Assembly (NCBI RefSeq): GCF_024256385.1
Contig: NZ_JAMLFW010000001.1
Location: 930,001 to 994,000 of the forward strand
Length of the DNA: 64,000 nucleotides
Origin: Anatilimnocola floriformis
GTDB taxonomy: Bacteria > Planctomycetota > Planctomycetia > Pirellulales > Pirellulaceae
Direction: 5' to 3'
A model generated the notes under the pieces. That model made no database searches and had not been told where the DNA came from. It saw only the letters and a list, made by a program, of their open reading frames with translations. The position numbers and the translations under genes were made by a program. Positions 35,185 through 42,989 of the stretch are shown one piece after another. How positions within the stretch are numbered: the first letter of the stretch is position 1; each line of letters opens with the position of its first letter.

Positions 35185-36573
35185 CTATTTCCCAATGCAA
35201 AAGCGGCTGAACACTCGATCGAGAATATCATCGGTGTAGACCGCGCCGATCACCTGGCCGAGCTCGTCGAGGGCGAGGCGAAGTTCAGCGGCAATCCATT
35301 CGTCGCTGGCACCATTGGTCGTCAGATCGGCGGCCGAGGCGAGAGCGGTGGCGGCGGCTTGTAGGCTGGCTGTGCAACGCAAGGCTGTCGTGGCGACGAC
35401 GGGGATTTCGCCAGTCGACTTGCGCAAGGCAGTGATGATTGCGCCGCGGAGTTCGTCGAGACCATGGCCGGTGACAACGCTGGTGAGCAGGGCAGGGGAG
35501 GGGAGGTCAAATGAATGGCCGCCCGTTTGATCGAACTTTGTTCCGATGATGAGTCGGGGAGTCAGCGAATTTCGTTGCAGCTCGGCGTGCGACCACGGCG
35601 ACATCGGCTGCGAGGAATCAATGCAGAGGAGTTGCAGGTCAGCTTGTTGGTGTTGCGATTGACCAAGTGACTGCGCATCGGCAGCGATCGCGTTGGTACT
35701 CGAAACTTCTTCCACGCCGGCCGTGTCGATCAGTTGCAGCTGTTGATTGTCGATGGTCACGAGTCGCACCAGATAGTCACGCGTGGTGCCGGCAACGGGC
35801 GAAACAATCGCGGCAGCCGTTCCGGCGAGGGCATTCAAGAGACTGCTCTTTCCCGCGTTAGGTTCGCCGTAAAGAACAACTCGCGGTGCTGACGTGCTGG
35901 TTTCGCTGCGCGAGTTCAACTGATCGGCGATCGATTGCACTTTCGTCGCCGCGGCGGTTACTTGCTGCTGTAGTTCGGCTCGGCTGATGAACTCAATGTC
36001 TTCGTCAACGAAGTCGAGCCCTGCCTCGAGATGGGCGAGAAGATCGAGCAACTGATTCCGCAAGCTGGCTAGCGGATGCGACAAACCGCCCGAGAGCTGC
36101 GTGAGCGCCGACTGCAGCGACGCGGCGTCTTGCGCATCGATCACCCCCAGAACTGCTTCGGCCTGCGTTAGATCGAGTCGCCCGGCCAGAAACGCCCGCA
36201 ACGTGAATTCCCCCGGCCCGGCCAATCTTGCACCGCATTTGCACAGGGAGCGAATCGCCAAATCGAGCAGCGGCGGCGAACCGGGAAGATAGATTTCCGC
36301 CAGTGGTTGCCGCGTGTAACTGCGCGAGGTCGGCCAAAGATAGACCAGCGCTGGAAGGTGAACTTCCTGAGCTCGCGTGTCGCTCGCGAGACGCAAGCGA
36401 CCGTTCAAAACGAGCGGGCGTTTGGATTGCAAATCGCCTGAACCAGTCTCGCCGTCGAAGATCTTTTTCAAGACTTCGACAACCGCCGGCCCACTGACAC
36501 GAATGATCCCTTCGTAGCTGCCGCCGGCAGCCGACGCGAGGGCGACGATCGTGTCGTCGATGGCCAGCGACAT
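35185..36573 (-). CDS. mnmE: tRNA-modification GTPase MnmE
   Basis: 462 residues. N-terminal tetrahydrofolate-binding domain (IIRVSGP, YTRQPLAEIYLPGSP), helical domain, and an inserted G domain with G1 GEPNAGKS (236-243), G2 GTTRD (262-266), G3 DTAG (283-286) and G4 TKFD. The C-terminal motif FCIGK contains the conserved cysteine. It acts with MnmG to make the cmnm5 modification at U34 of tRNAs. mnmG is not in the window. The gene follows yidC with 3 bp between them. Confidence 0.96.
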   Translation of the reverse strand: MSLAIDDTIVALASAAGGSYEGIIRVSGPAVVEVLKKIFDGETGSGDLQSKRPLVLNGRLRLASDTRAQEVHLPALVYLWPTSRSYTRQPLAEIYLPGSPPLLDLAIRSLCKCGARLAGPGEFTLRAFLAGRLDLTQAEAVLGVIDAQDAASLQSALTQLSGGLSHPLASLRNQLLDLLAHLEAGLDFVDEDIEFISRAELQQQVTAAATKVQSIADQLNSRSETSTSAPRVVLYGEPNAGKSSLLNALAGTAAAIVSPVAGTTRDYLVRLVTIDNQQLQLIDTAGVEEVSSTNAIAADAQSLGQSQHQQADLQLLCIDSSQPMSPWSHAELQRNSLTPRLIIGTKFDQTGGHSFDLPSPALLTSVVTGHGLDELRGAIITALRKSTGEIPVVATTALRCTASLQAAATALASAADLTTNGASDEWIAAELRLALDELGQVIGAVYTDDILDRVFSRFCIGK

Positions 36574-36576
36574 TGC

Positions 36577-39021
36577 TTAGCGCTTCTTCTTTTCGCGCCG
36601 CGCGGTGCGAGCGGACATTTTCTCTTTGTTCTCGGCCACGACCTTACTGTCAATCGTGTTCGGATCGACAGGCTTCGACTTCGGCAGCAAGGTCCGTTCG
36701 GCGACGCTCCACAGGCTCGACGTGATGAAGTACAAGCAGAGGCCGGCGGGCACCTTGTAGAAGAAGACGCCCATCATAAGGCTCATCATGAACATCATTT
36801 GCTGCTGCATTTCTTGCTGCTCATCGGTCGGTGGCGGCGTGAAGAGCTTTTGCTGCAGAATGAAGAGCGCGATGGTGATCAGCGGGAAGACGTTGAAGAA
36901 CGGTCCCAGCCAACCATCGGCAGGATCGGCGATGAACGACGGCATGCTGTTCTGCCAATAGAACAACTTGTCAGGGCCGGCGAGGTTCGAAGCCCACTCC
37001 CACGTCGAGAAGAGGTTCGCATCGCGGAGGTTGATATCGACGCTCAAGCAGCGATACAAACCGACGAACACTGGCAGCTGAAAGAAGACCAGCAAGCAAC
37101 CCGCCATGGGGTTCGGCATGCCGTGCTTCTTCATCAGCTCGCTGGTGGCTTGATGTTGCTTGAGGGGATCGTCTTTGTATTTTTCCTTCAGAGCGTTGAG
37201 CTCTGGCTTGAGCTTTGCTGAAATCTCTTGCATCAGCTTGGCAGAGCGAGCCTGGCGGATGCTGAATGGCAACATGCAGGTTCGCACGAGAACCGTCAGC
37301 AGCACAATCGACACGCCGTAGTTGCCGGTGATGGCATACAGCCAATGCAACAGACCGGCGAGCATCTTGGCGGGATAGGCGGCGTATTGCCAGCCGTACT
37401 CGATGATCGACTCGAGGCCGTAGGGCTTGAGAATCTCTGGATCTTTCGGCCCGAGAAAAACCTGATAGTGATGTTTGAGCGATTGGCCGGCATCGACGCT
37501 TTCGCGCGCTGTCACGAGCCGGACGCTGGTGTTCGTGGTGCGGATCCGCGTCTTGGTGAGTTGCTCGACATTGTGCATCGGCAGTGCGGCAGCACGAGCA
37601 AAATGGATCGGCTTGTCGCTGGGCGCTTCACCGGTTCCCTTGGGAATGATCATGGCCGCGAAGAACTGTGCATCGACGCCGGTGAAGGTCATCGGCTCGG
37701 TGTTGGCTTGATCGATCAGCGGATACTCGATCGACGTTTTGCCTTTGATCGCTTTCTTGGCGTGATCGTAAATCAACGGCGTGCCGACGAGGTGATGTGG
37801 TTGCTTGCCGAGCTGAAAGAGCACGTCGCGGGCACCAGCGCCCTTGAACATGTCGCGGTGCATCTTCGTGCTGTACCACCAACCTTCGAGCGGAATGCCG
37901 TTTGGTCCGTCGAGGCGATAGGCCACGGCGAGTTGCTCGTCGCCGGTGTTTTCCACGCCGACCGCAAGGTCGAGGTGATACTTCTGCGCCGGCGTCTTCG
38001 TGCCTTCAGCTGCTTGCGGCACGGAATAACGCTTGGTCACTTTCAGCGAACCGGTGCGGCCGATCTTTTTCAGGTCGTCTGCCGTCAGTGTCTTGGTAAA
38101 GACGACGCTGCTCTCGCTTTGTTCGCCGAGTTCCCAGTTGCTTTCGTGGAACGACGGCAGGCCGCGAATTTCGTCCTGATTGCCCTTCACCGTCACTCCC
38201 TGCAGCGTCTCGAGCGAGAGCAGGAACGACAGTGGGTCGGTGACTTGCGATTTGTTGACCGTGGTCCGTGTTTCGGGGCGGATCATTTCGAGCGGGCGGC
38301 GGATCAGCGAGAGCTTGTAAACCAGCGACTCCACTTTGCCGGCGTTGACGCGGTCGACCGTCACTTCGACGGATTGGCCCGGCTTGGTTTTGTCGTGCAG
38401 CCATTTTTCAAACTGCTCGCCGCGCTCGATCGGCGTGCCGTTGGCATCGCGAATGACATCGCCGGGCTTCAAGCCGACCGGCTTGGTGCTATCGACCGGC
38501 ACCGCGCTAGCCGCCGGTGTGCCCGGGCCGACGGTTTGAATGACGTTGTCCTTGGTGCTGCGGCCGATCACTTCAAAGCCGAGATGACCGCAATAACCGC
38601 CGAGGTCTTCGATGTCTTTGTAGCGGGGGTCGGTCAGTTCGACCCGTTCGACCGCGGCACCCTGGCTATCGAGCGTGACGAGCATGCCGTACGGGCTCTT
38701 GGGATCGAGCGAACCGATCATCACGCGCTGGCGTGGAATGATGGCGGGGCGCGGCTCGGTATCGGCGGGGGCGACCTTAGGATCGCTCGGATTCTCGGTC
38801 GCTGGCGGATCGGTGGGCGTTTTCTCCGGCGCAGTTTTCTCTGGATCGCCAATTTTGGCGTCAGGATCGGCGGGTTTCTCGGCCGGATCATCGGCTGGCT
38901 GGACGGCTTTGGGCTGATTTTTGGCGATGGGCTTAGGCGGGGCAAACATTTGTTTGCCGGCCAAAAACGCCGTCCAAATCAGGAAGGTGACGACCAGAAA
39001 AGTAACAAAACGTCGATCCAC
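36577..39021 (-). CDS. yidC: Membrane protein insertase YidC with periplasmic PDZ domain
   Basis: 814 residues from the GTG at 39021 (MDRRFVTFLVVTFLIW), preceded by GAGAGGG. A TTG ten codons earlier is possible. After the first helix comes a long Pro/Asp/Lys-rich linker (residues about 30-90), then the large periplasmic beta domain. Inside it lies a PDZ-like part (VGLKPGDVIRDANGTPIERGEQFEKWL, about residues 180-230), not found in E. coli YidC. The C-terminal five-helix insertase core is normal: GNYGVSIVLLTVLVR with the conserved Arg, KPELNALKEKYKDD, PVFVGLYRCL, and a basic tail. It inserts membrane proteins with or without SecYEG. Confidence 0.95.
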   Translation of the reverse strand: MDRRFVTFLVVTFLIWTAFLAGKQMFAPPKPIAKNQPKAVQPADDPAEKPADPDAKIGDPEKTAPEKTPTDPPATENPSDPKVAPADTEPRPAIIPRQRVMIGSLDPKSPYGMLVTLDSQGAAVERVELTDPRYKDIEDLGGYCGHLGFEVIGRSTKDNVIQTVGPGTPAASAVPVDSTKPVGLKPGDVIRDANGTPIERGEQFEKWLHDKTKPGQSVEVTVDRVNAGKVESLVYKLSLIRRPLEMIRPETRTTVNKSQVTDPLSFLLSLETLQGVTVKGNQDEIRGLPSFHESNWELGEQSESSVVFTKTLTADDLKKIGRTGSLKVTKRYSVPQAAEGTKTPAQKYHLDLAVGVENTGDEQLAVAYRLDGPNGIPLEGWWYSTKMHRDMFKGAGARDVLFQLGKQPHHLVGTPLIYDHAKKAIKGKTSIEYPLIDQANTEPMTFTGVDAQFFAAMIIPKGTGEAPSDKPIHFARAAALPMHNVEQLTKTRIRTTNTSVRLVTARESVDAGQSLKHHYQVFLGPKDPEILKPYGLESIIEYGWQYAAYPAKMLAGLLHWLYAITGNYGVSIVLLTVLVRTCMLPFSIRQARSAKLMQEISAKLKPELNALKEKYKDDPLKQHQATSELMKKHGMPNPMAGCLLVFFQLPVFVGLYRCLSVDINLRDANLFSTWEWASNLAGPDKLFYWQNSMPSFIADPADGWLGPFFNVFPLITIALFILQQKLFTPPPTDEQQEMQQQMMFMMSLMMGVFFYKVPAGLCLYFITSSLWSVAERTLLPKSKPVDPNTIDSKVVAENKEKMSARTARREKKKR

Positions 39022-39155
39022 AGGGAAAAACCCTCTCGCGGCGGGCAACAACGGGCGAATCGCCCCCGCCCCGAAAGGGGAGGCCGGCGGCTAATTATAA
39101 GGCACAACCGCCAAGACAGTATTCTCGGTTTGGGGGCGTTTCTTGCAAGGGGAAA

Positions 39156-39235
39156 CGGGGGAGGGGAGGCGGGAGGCGGGAGACGGGATGCGAGGGAGGC
39201 AGTTCTGAGTTCTGAGTATTTAGTTCCGAGACAGC
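39156..39235. repeat. Left arm of a 70-80 bp inverted repeat (heptamer array)
   Basis: The reverse complement of this purine-rich tract closely matches 39445-39520. Both arms are built from seven-base units (TCAGAAC, TCAAAAC, TCCCGCC). The arms enclose the small ORF at 39251-39397. Confidence 0.65.
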
Positions 39236-39250
39236 AGGGCAAACTCCTTA

Positions 39251-39397
39251 TCAGTGGGCTCTATCGTGCTCGTCTGCCAAAAAATTCGCTAGGACTTCGG
39301 AGGCTTCTTCGGCAATCAGGGGCGACCACATCTCGAAGGTTCTGTTTTCCCAGTCTGCGGCGAGACTTTCGATACGATTCAAATTTGCAAACGACAT
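39251..39397 (-). CDS. Candidate 48-residue protein inside the inverted repeat
   Basis: An ATG at 39397 opens 48 codons to a TGA at 39251: MSFANLNRIESLAADWENR at the start and NFLADEHDRAH at the end. It is acidic with amphipathic helix character. The sequence just upstream (TTGAGGGCC) gives a modest ribosome binding site. It sits between yidC and the redoxin gene, enclosed by inverted heptamer arrays, which makes it look like a small cassette. I do not recognise the sequence. Confidence 0.45.
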   Translation of the reverse strand: MSFANLNRIESLAADWENRTFEMWSPLIAEEASEVLANFLADEHDRAH

Positions 39398-39444
39398 GAG
39401 GCCCTCAACTTCCACTCACGACTCCAAGCTACTTCTTCACATCC

Positions 39445-39520
39445 CTGTCTCAGAACTCAAAACTCAGAACTCAAAACTTCTTCCTCCCGCCTCTCGTCCC
39501 TCGCCTCCCGCCTCCGTCTC
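39445..39520. repeat. Right arm of the inverted heptamer repeat
   Basis: It begins with CAGAACT-type units in exact seven-base period (TCAGAAC TCAAAAC twice) and continues with CTCCCGCC-type units up to the stop codon of the redoxin gene. It matches the inverted left arm at 39156-39235 at roughly four bases in five by eye. Confidence 0.65.
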
Positions 39521-40655
39521 ACTTCCTTCCCGCATACGTCCGCCCCAAGTAATCCACCACCGCCCGTTTCACCGTCAGCGGTTCCAGCGGGCCCGCTTTG
39601 CGGTAAATCACTTTGCCGCCGGGGGCGATCAGCAGCGTGAAGGGCACCGGGCCTTGCCATTCTTTGTCGAGGAGGTCGGCGAATTTGTCTTTGCTGCCGA
39701 CGGCGGAGATGTAGTTGGTCGTGGCGACCTTTTTCTCGGTGAGAACTTTTTGGGCCGCGGCTTTGTTCTCGGGCTCGTCGAGGCTGATGGTGATCATTTG
39801 AAAATCGCGTTTGCGATACATGCGATTGATGGTGACCAGCTCGGGCAACTCAGCGACGCACGGGCCGCACCAAGTGGCCCAGACGTTGACGACGAGTAAT
39901 TTGTCGGTGTCGTTCTTGGCGAGTTTGGTGAGAGCCGCTTCGTCGAGTTCGGTGAGCTTCACTTCTTCGGCTTCGGCTTTTTCGAGCCACTTGCGGGCTT
40001 CTTCGCGCTTGTCGGACCATTTGGTCGAGCAGCCGAAGACCCGCGTCGTCTCAACCGGTACCGGTTTGCCAGCGAGCAGAGCATCGAGCGCGTTGCGCGT
40101 GTCGTGGCTGGTCACGGTCTTCACATCGGAGTCATCGATTCGCCCGACGTACCGCAGCTTGCGCTCGGCATCAAAGATCAACACCTGCGGCGTAGCGAGC
40201 ACGCCATAGGCTCGCGACACATCCTGCTTCTCGCCGTCGTAGAGATAGGGAAATTGAAAGTCGCGTTCCTTGGCCCGTAACTTCATATCGGCGAGTGAAT
40301 CGCTGACATCGGTGTAGCCCAGCTCGTCGAGGCGCACGGCGGCGTCGTCGTTGGGCGAGATGGCGACCAGCGTCACGCCTTTGTCTTTGTAGTCCTTGTG
40401 CAGATCGATAATTCGCTGCTCATAAGCCTGCGCAGTAGGGCAGTGATTGCAGGTGAACACCACCAGCAACCACTTCGCCGATTTGAAATCGGCCAGCGTG
40501 TGCGTCTTGCCATCGACGCCGGGCAACGCAAAATCCGGCGCGGGCGTGCCGATGGCGAGGAGCTTGGTGGGATTGTCGGCGGCTGGCGAGAGAGCGACCA
40601 GCGACGAACTCACTAGAGCCAAGCCAACTGCTTGCAATAAATAGGAACGAATCAT
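39519..40655 (-). CDS. Secreted protein with two thioredoxin-fold domains
   Basis: 378 residues with a signal peptide (about 1-26). Domain 1 (residues about 35-190) is peroxiredoxin/AhpC-TSA-like with FTCNHCPTAQAYEQR, the planctomycete 'redoxin' form with CxxC. Domain 2 (about 235-375) is TlpA-like with NVWATWCGPCVAELPEL. It is likely to act in periplasmic thiol-disulfide exchange, for example keeping heme-binding cysteines of the many c-type cytochromes reduced (inference from gene content). A 190-230 bp upstream region has phased TCACAAC repeats that may control it. Confidence 0.9.
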   Translation of the reverse strand: MIRSYLLQAVGLALVSSSLVALSPAADNPTKLLAIGTPAPDFALPGVDGKTHTLADFKSAKWLLVVFTCNHCPTAQAYEQRIIDLHKDYKDKGVTLVAISPNDDAAVRLDELGYTDVSDSLADMKLRAKERDFQFPYLYDGEKQDVSRAYGVLATPQVLIFDAERKLRYVGRIDDSDVKTVTSHDTRNALDALLAGKPVPVETTRVFGCSTKWSDKREEARKWLEKAEAEEVKLTELDEAALTKLAKNDTDKLLVVNVWATWCGPCVAELPELVTINRMYRKRDFQMITISLDEPENKAAAQKVLTEKKVATTNYISAVGSKDKFADLLDKEWQGPVPFTLLIAPGGKVIYRKAGPLEPLTVKRAVVDYLGRTYAGRK

Positions 40656-40844
40656 GTCTCACCCGGAGAGGTGTTCGTGGAAAATACAACTCGCCGCCAG
40701 TGTAGGCCTGCCAGGCAAGCGGCCACAACAGCCAGTGCCGGAAACTACAGTTGTTGTCTCGATGTTCACAACAGTTGTTTTCGTTTTTTAAATCTAGTTA
40801 ACTCATTTATCCGCATTGCTTTAGGTTAATTCGTCTGCAGTTTA

Positions 40845-40883
40845 TCACAACATTTCACAACAGATTACAACGATTTCACAATA
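40845..40883. promoter_or_regulatory. Four TCACAACA-type direct repeats at 10-11 bp spacing
   Basis: TCACAACA at 40845 and 40855, TTACAACG at 40865, TCACAATA at 40876. Additional single copies lie at 40766 and 40923, plus CCACAACA at 40732. The phased part is about 190 bp upstream of the redoxin start. It is probably a tandem binding site for one regulator. Confidence 0.55.
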
Positions 40884-41104
40884 GTCTGACCACGATTCGC
40901 ACACCACTTGATCACCGATGGGTCACAACAAACAACGGAATCAGCCCTTTGCATTTCTACTTGCTGGCGAACTTCGTCGGGGGACCGCGAAGCAGCGACC
41001 GGCTCCCGATGAGAAGCCATCGAAGGGGTGCGAACATTATTAGTGTTCAATTGTATATTATGTGCTTCTGTCTGTCAAGCACCGCGATTTCTGATAGGCC
41101 CCTG

Positions 41105-41196
41105 CGTAGGTCGGACCACTGGTCCGCCCAGACAGCGCGAGTTGAGTTGGTTGGCTCGTTCACGCTTGCAGGAGCGGACCAATGGTCCGTCCTACG
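41105..41196. repeat. Paired-hairpin REP element, copy 2 (GGACCAxTGGTCC family)
   Basis: CGTAGGTCGGACCACTGGTCC at the left and GGACCAATGGTCCGTCCTAC at the right, inverted around about 50 bp. Same family as 20869-20959 and 56064-56155, with conserved ends and a variable middle. Confidence 0.8.
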
Positions 41197-41419
41197 TGTT
41201 GAGGATGGCAGATTGCAGATTGGAAGACAGGTAGAATGTTGTAGGTACGTGGGACTGCCGTAGCGAGCGAGAGACTACTTTCACTTCGCCCTCGTACGCA
41301 TCAACCGTGGTACTGGCGCGTAAATCTAATGGCCGAGAAAGCCGGAAAGACTCACAGGGGCGAACGCTGAAGAAAATTCAAGAATCACAAGCGAGTGGAT
41401 AATTTACTCGCCGCGACGG

Positions 41420-41462
41420 CCCCTCACCCCGACCCTCTCCCCTGAGTACAGGGGCGAGGGAG
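41420..41462. repeat. Dispersed repeat CCCCTCACCCC...GGGGCGAGGG, copy 2
   Basis: CTCTCCCCTG and CAGGGGCGAG form an inverted repeat with GAGTA between them. Same family as 25537-25594 and 43912-43953. Confidence 0.7.
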
Positions 41463-41465
41463 CAA

Positions 41466-41521
41466 GACTTCCAAATTCAAGCTTCCAATCCCTAACCTCT
41501 AACCTCTTCCTCTCTTCATCC
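41466..41521 (+). repeat. Degenerate heptamer array
   Basis: Seven-base units such as GACTTCC, AGCTTCC, AATCCCT, AACCTCT, AACCTCT. It ends just before the stop of the DUF11 protein gene. Confidence 0.55.
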
Positions 41522-41526
41522 TTTGC

Positions 41527-42906
41527 TTACCGCACCCGGCAGCGGAAGCGAATAATGCCGCCTTGGCCGACTTCGAGCGGGTCGGTGATTTCCCAGCGGA
41601 GGACCAAGGTCTCGGGGTTTTCTTGGATCTTGAATTCGGCTTTCACAGTCGAGGACTGGCTTTCCTTCACGTATTCGAGGCGGGGCGTGAGGTGGTCGAT
41701 GACGGTCACGTTGCCGATCTTTTGATCGCCTGTGTTGTCGAAGCGGAGCGTGAACTCGACGATGTCGCCAGGCACTGCGTCGCAGTTGCTTGCCACCTTG
41801 CAGATGCGGAGGCGCGGCTTGCCTTGCAGTTCGTACGTGTAGATCATCTCTGGCTTGTCGGTCCCCTTCGACTCGTGAGCCATTTGGCCGTCGATGATCG
41901 CTTGAACCATTTGATTGCTCTGCCAGATCACAGCAGCTTGCGTCCGTTCGGCGAGGACGGCCTTTTCGCGGGCGTCGTATTCGCCGCGCTGAATCATCTT
42001 CAGATTCTCATGCAGCATCGTGCCGCGGCGGGCCAGCACCATTTGATTGACGTTGTCGACACCGATGCCGCGAGTCTGTTCGCGGAATGTCGAAGCCGGA
42101 TCGAGATGGAGTTCCGACGCGACCTTCTCAGGCTGAATGGCTGCCGTGGGCAAACCGAGATCGAGGTGCTGATTGACGCGCGTCGGCTTTTCAACGCCGG
42201 CCATCCGTTCATGACCTTCGTACAAAATCGGGTTGATCACTTTCCGCACGGCAGCGAACCGCGGAGCGTAGATGCAGACTTTGTTGCTTTCAGTGACTTC
42301 GGTTTTGCCATCGAGCGTATCGAAGTGAGCGACGGTATCTTCGGGGTCGAGACCGACAACGTCCCAGTTGGCTTTCACGCGCACGTTGCCGTCGAGATCG
42401 CCGCCGTCGCAAATGTATTCATCCGCGGGCCAAGGCTTCTTGATGCCGTCGGGCATCCAGCCGCCGTAGGGATCGGGATTCACGGCCGTGCCGTCCTGCG
42501 TGAAGCGAAAGGCTTCGCGATTGCCGCCGCAGCAAGGGCAACCAGTGCCGTGGCCTGGTTGATGACCTATCGGCTGACCGGTGTAAGCGTTATCGGGCAA
42601 CGTCATCGCCGGCGAGTTTACGCCGGGATAGTAACCGACTGGCTGCACAAGTCGCGGCGGTTTGTAGGCAGCTGGCCCACGAACAGCGATTTCAGCTTCT
42701 TGGATTTTGGTCGGCGCGAGCGGCGCGCTCGTCACCGGGGCAGGGGAGGGGGCCGACTTCGCCGTCGTATTCGACGCGGCAGTGGCCGGCGTCTCGCCTG
42801 CCGGCAAGAGCGAGCGGAACGGCACGTGCATGGATTTGCACGAGCAGAATGTCAGCAGCGGCAGCGCGAGGAGCGACAGGAGTGCGCGATGGATGTTGGT
42901 TTTCAT
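41527..42906 (-). CDS. Secreted DUF11-domain protein of a cell-envelope cluster
   Basis: 459 residues from the ATG at 42906. The hydrophobic leader ends in LTFCSCKS (cysteine-rich, but not a standard lipobox). A Pro/Ala/Thr-rich linker is followed by a region with GTGCPCCGGNREAF. The C-terminus (about residues 370-459) is a DUF11 domain: PGDIVEFTLRFDNTGDQKIGNV and TVIDHLTPRLEYVKESQSS. DUF11 domains occur in bacterial surface proteins and resemble immunoglobulin-like folds. It is first of three adjacent minus-strand envelope genes (by position, last transcribed). Confidence 0.83.
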   Translation of the reverse strand: MKTNIHRALLSLLALPLLTFCSCKSMHVPFRSLLPAGETPATAASNTTAKSAPSPAPVTSAPLAPTKIQEAEIAVRGPAAYKPPRLVQPVGYYPGVNSPAMTLPDNAYTGQPIGHQPGHGTGCPCCGGNREAFRFTQDGTAVNPDPYGGWMPDGIKKPWPADEYICDGGDLDGNVRVKANWDVVGLDPEDTVAHFDTLDGKTEVTESNKVCIYAPRFAAVRKVINPILYEGHERMAGVEKPTRVNQHLDLGLPTAAIQPEKVASELHLDPASTFREQTRGIGVDNVNQMVLARRGTMLHENLKMIQRGEYDAREKAVLAERTQAAVIWQSNQMVQAIIDGQMAHESKGTDKPEMIYTYELQGKPRLRICKVASNCDAVPGDIVEFTLRFDNTGDQKIGNVTVIDHLTPRLEYVKESQSSTVKAEFKIQENPETLVLRWEITDPLEVGQGGIIRFRCRVR

Positions 42907-42957
42907 GAGGACCTCTGTCGGGCGCTGACTCTGATTTGGTGGTGACCGCGAAGACGA

Positions 42958-42980
42958 GGCCTTTCGCGGAGCGAAAGGCG
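42958..42980. repeat. Small hairpin repeat GCCTTTCGC/GCGAAAGGC, copy 1
   Basis: A 9 bp stem with a GGA loop, preceded by CGAAGACG. The same arrangement recurs at 50813-50846 (CTTTCGC GGA GCGAAAG), so it is a dispersed element. It lies between two minus-strand genes and could act as a transcript stabiliser or attenuator. Confidence 0.55.
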
Positions 42981-42989
42981 ACAATGGAG

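Larger units (their letters stand above)
40656..41526. other. Long AT-richer intergenic region with phased repeats and two dispersed repeats
   Basis: 871 bp without a supported gene. From left to right it holds the TCACAAC repeat array (40845-40883), a single DnaA-box-like TTATCCGCA (40807-40815), the 15-mer shared with 23398-23412 (41041-41055), REP copy 2 (41105-41196), the CCCCTCACCCC repeat (41420-41462) and a heptamer array (41466-41521). The short minus-strand frame at 40865-41050 has only a TTG start and covers the 15-mer and part of the array, so I do not call it a gene. Confidence 0.65.

Noticed and set aside
37228-39399. 723-codon plus-strand ORF
   Set aside because: Antisense to yidC, whose minus-strand product has all insertase motifs.
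40807-40815. DnaA-box-like TTATCCGCA
   Set aside because: A single copy with one mismatch, and no cluster, AT-rich unwinding element or dnaA gene nearby.
40865-41050. 61-codon minus-strand ORF beginning with TTG
   Set aside because: It covers the shared 15-mer and reaches into the phased repeats, has a rare start and no ribosome binding site. Regulatory DNA is the better explanation.
41041-41068. A second dif-like core (TGTATATTATGT, identical to the E. coli dif centre and start of the XerD arm)
   Set aside because: The XerC-side arm does not match, and polar-motif copies on both sides (43305 and others to the right, 35490 and others to the left) point the same way, so this is not a strand-switch point. 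It is better regarded as part of the 15-mer regulatory site.
41563-42945. 460-codon plus-strand ORF
   Set aside because: Antisense to the DUF11 envelope gene, and the product has no recognisable features.
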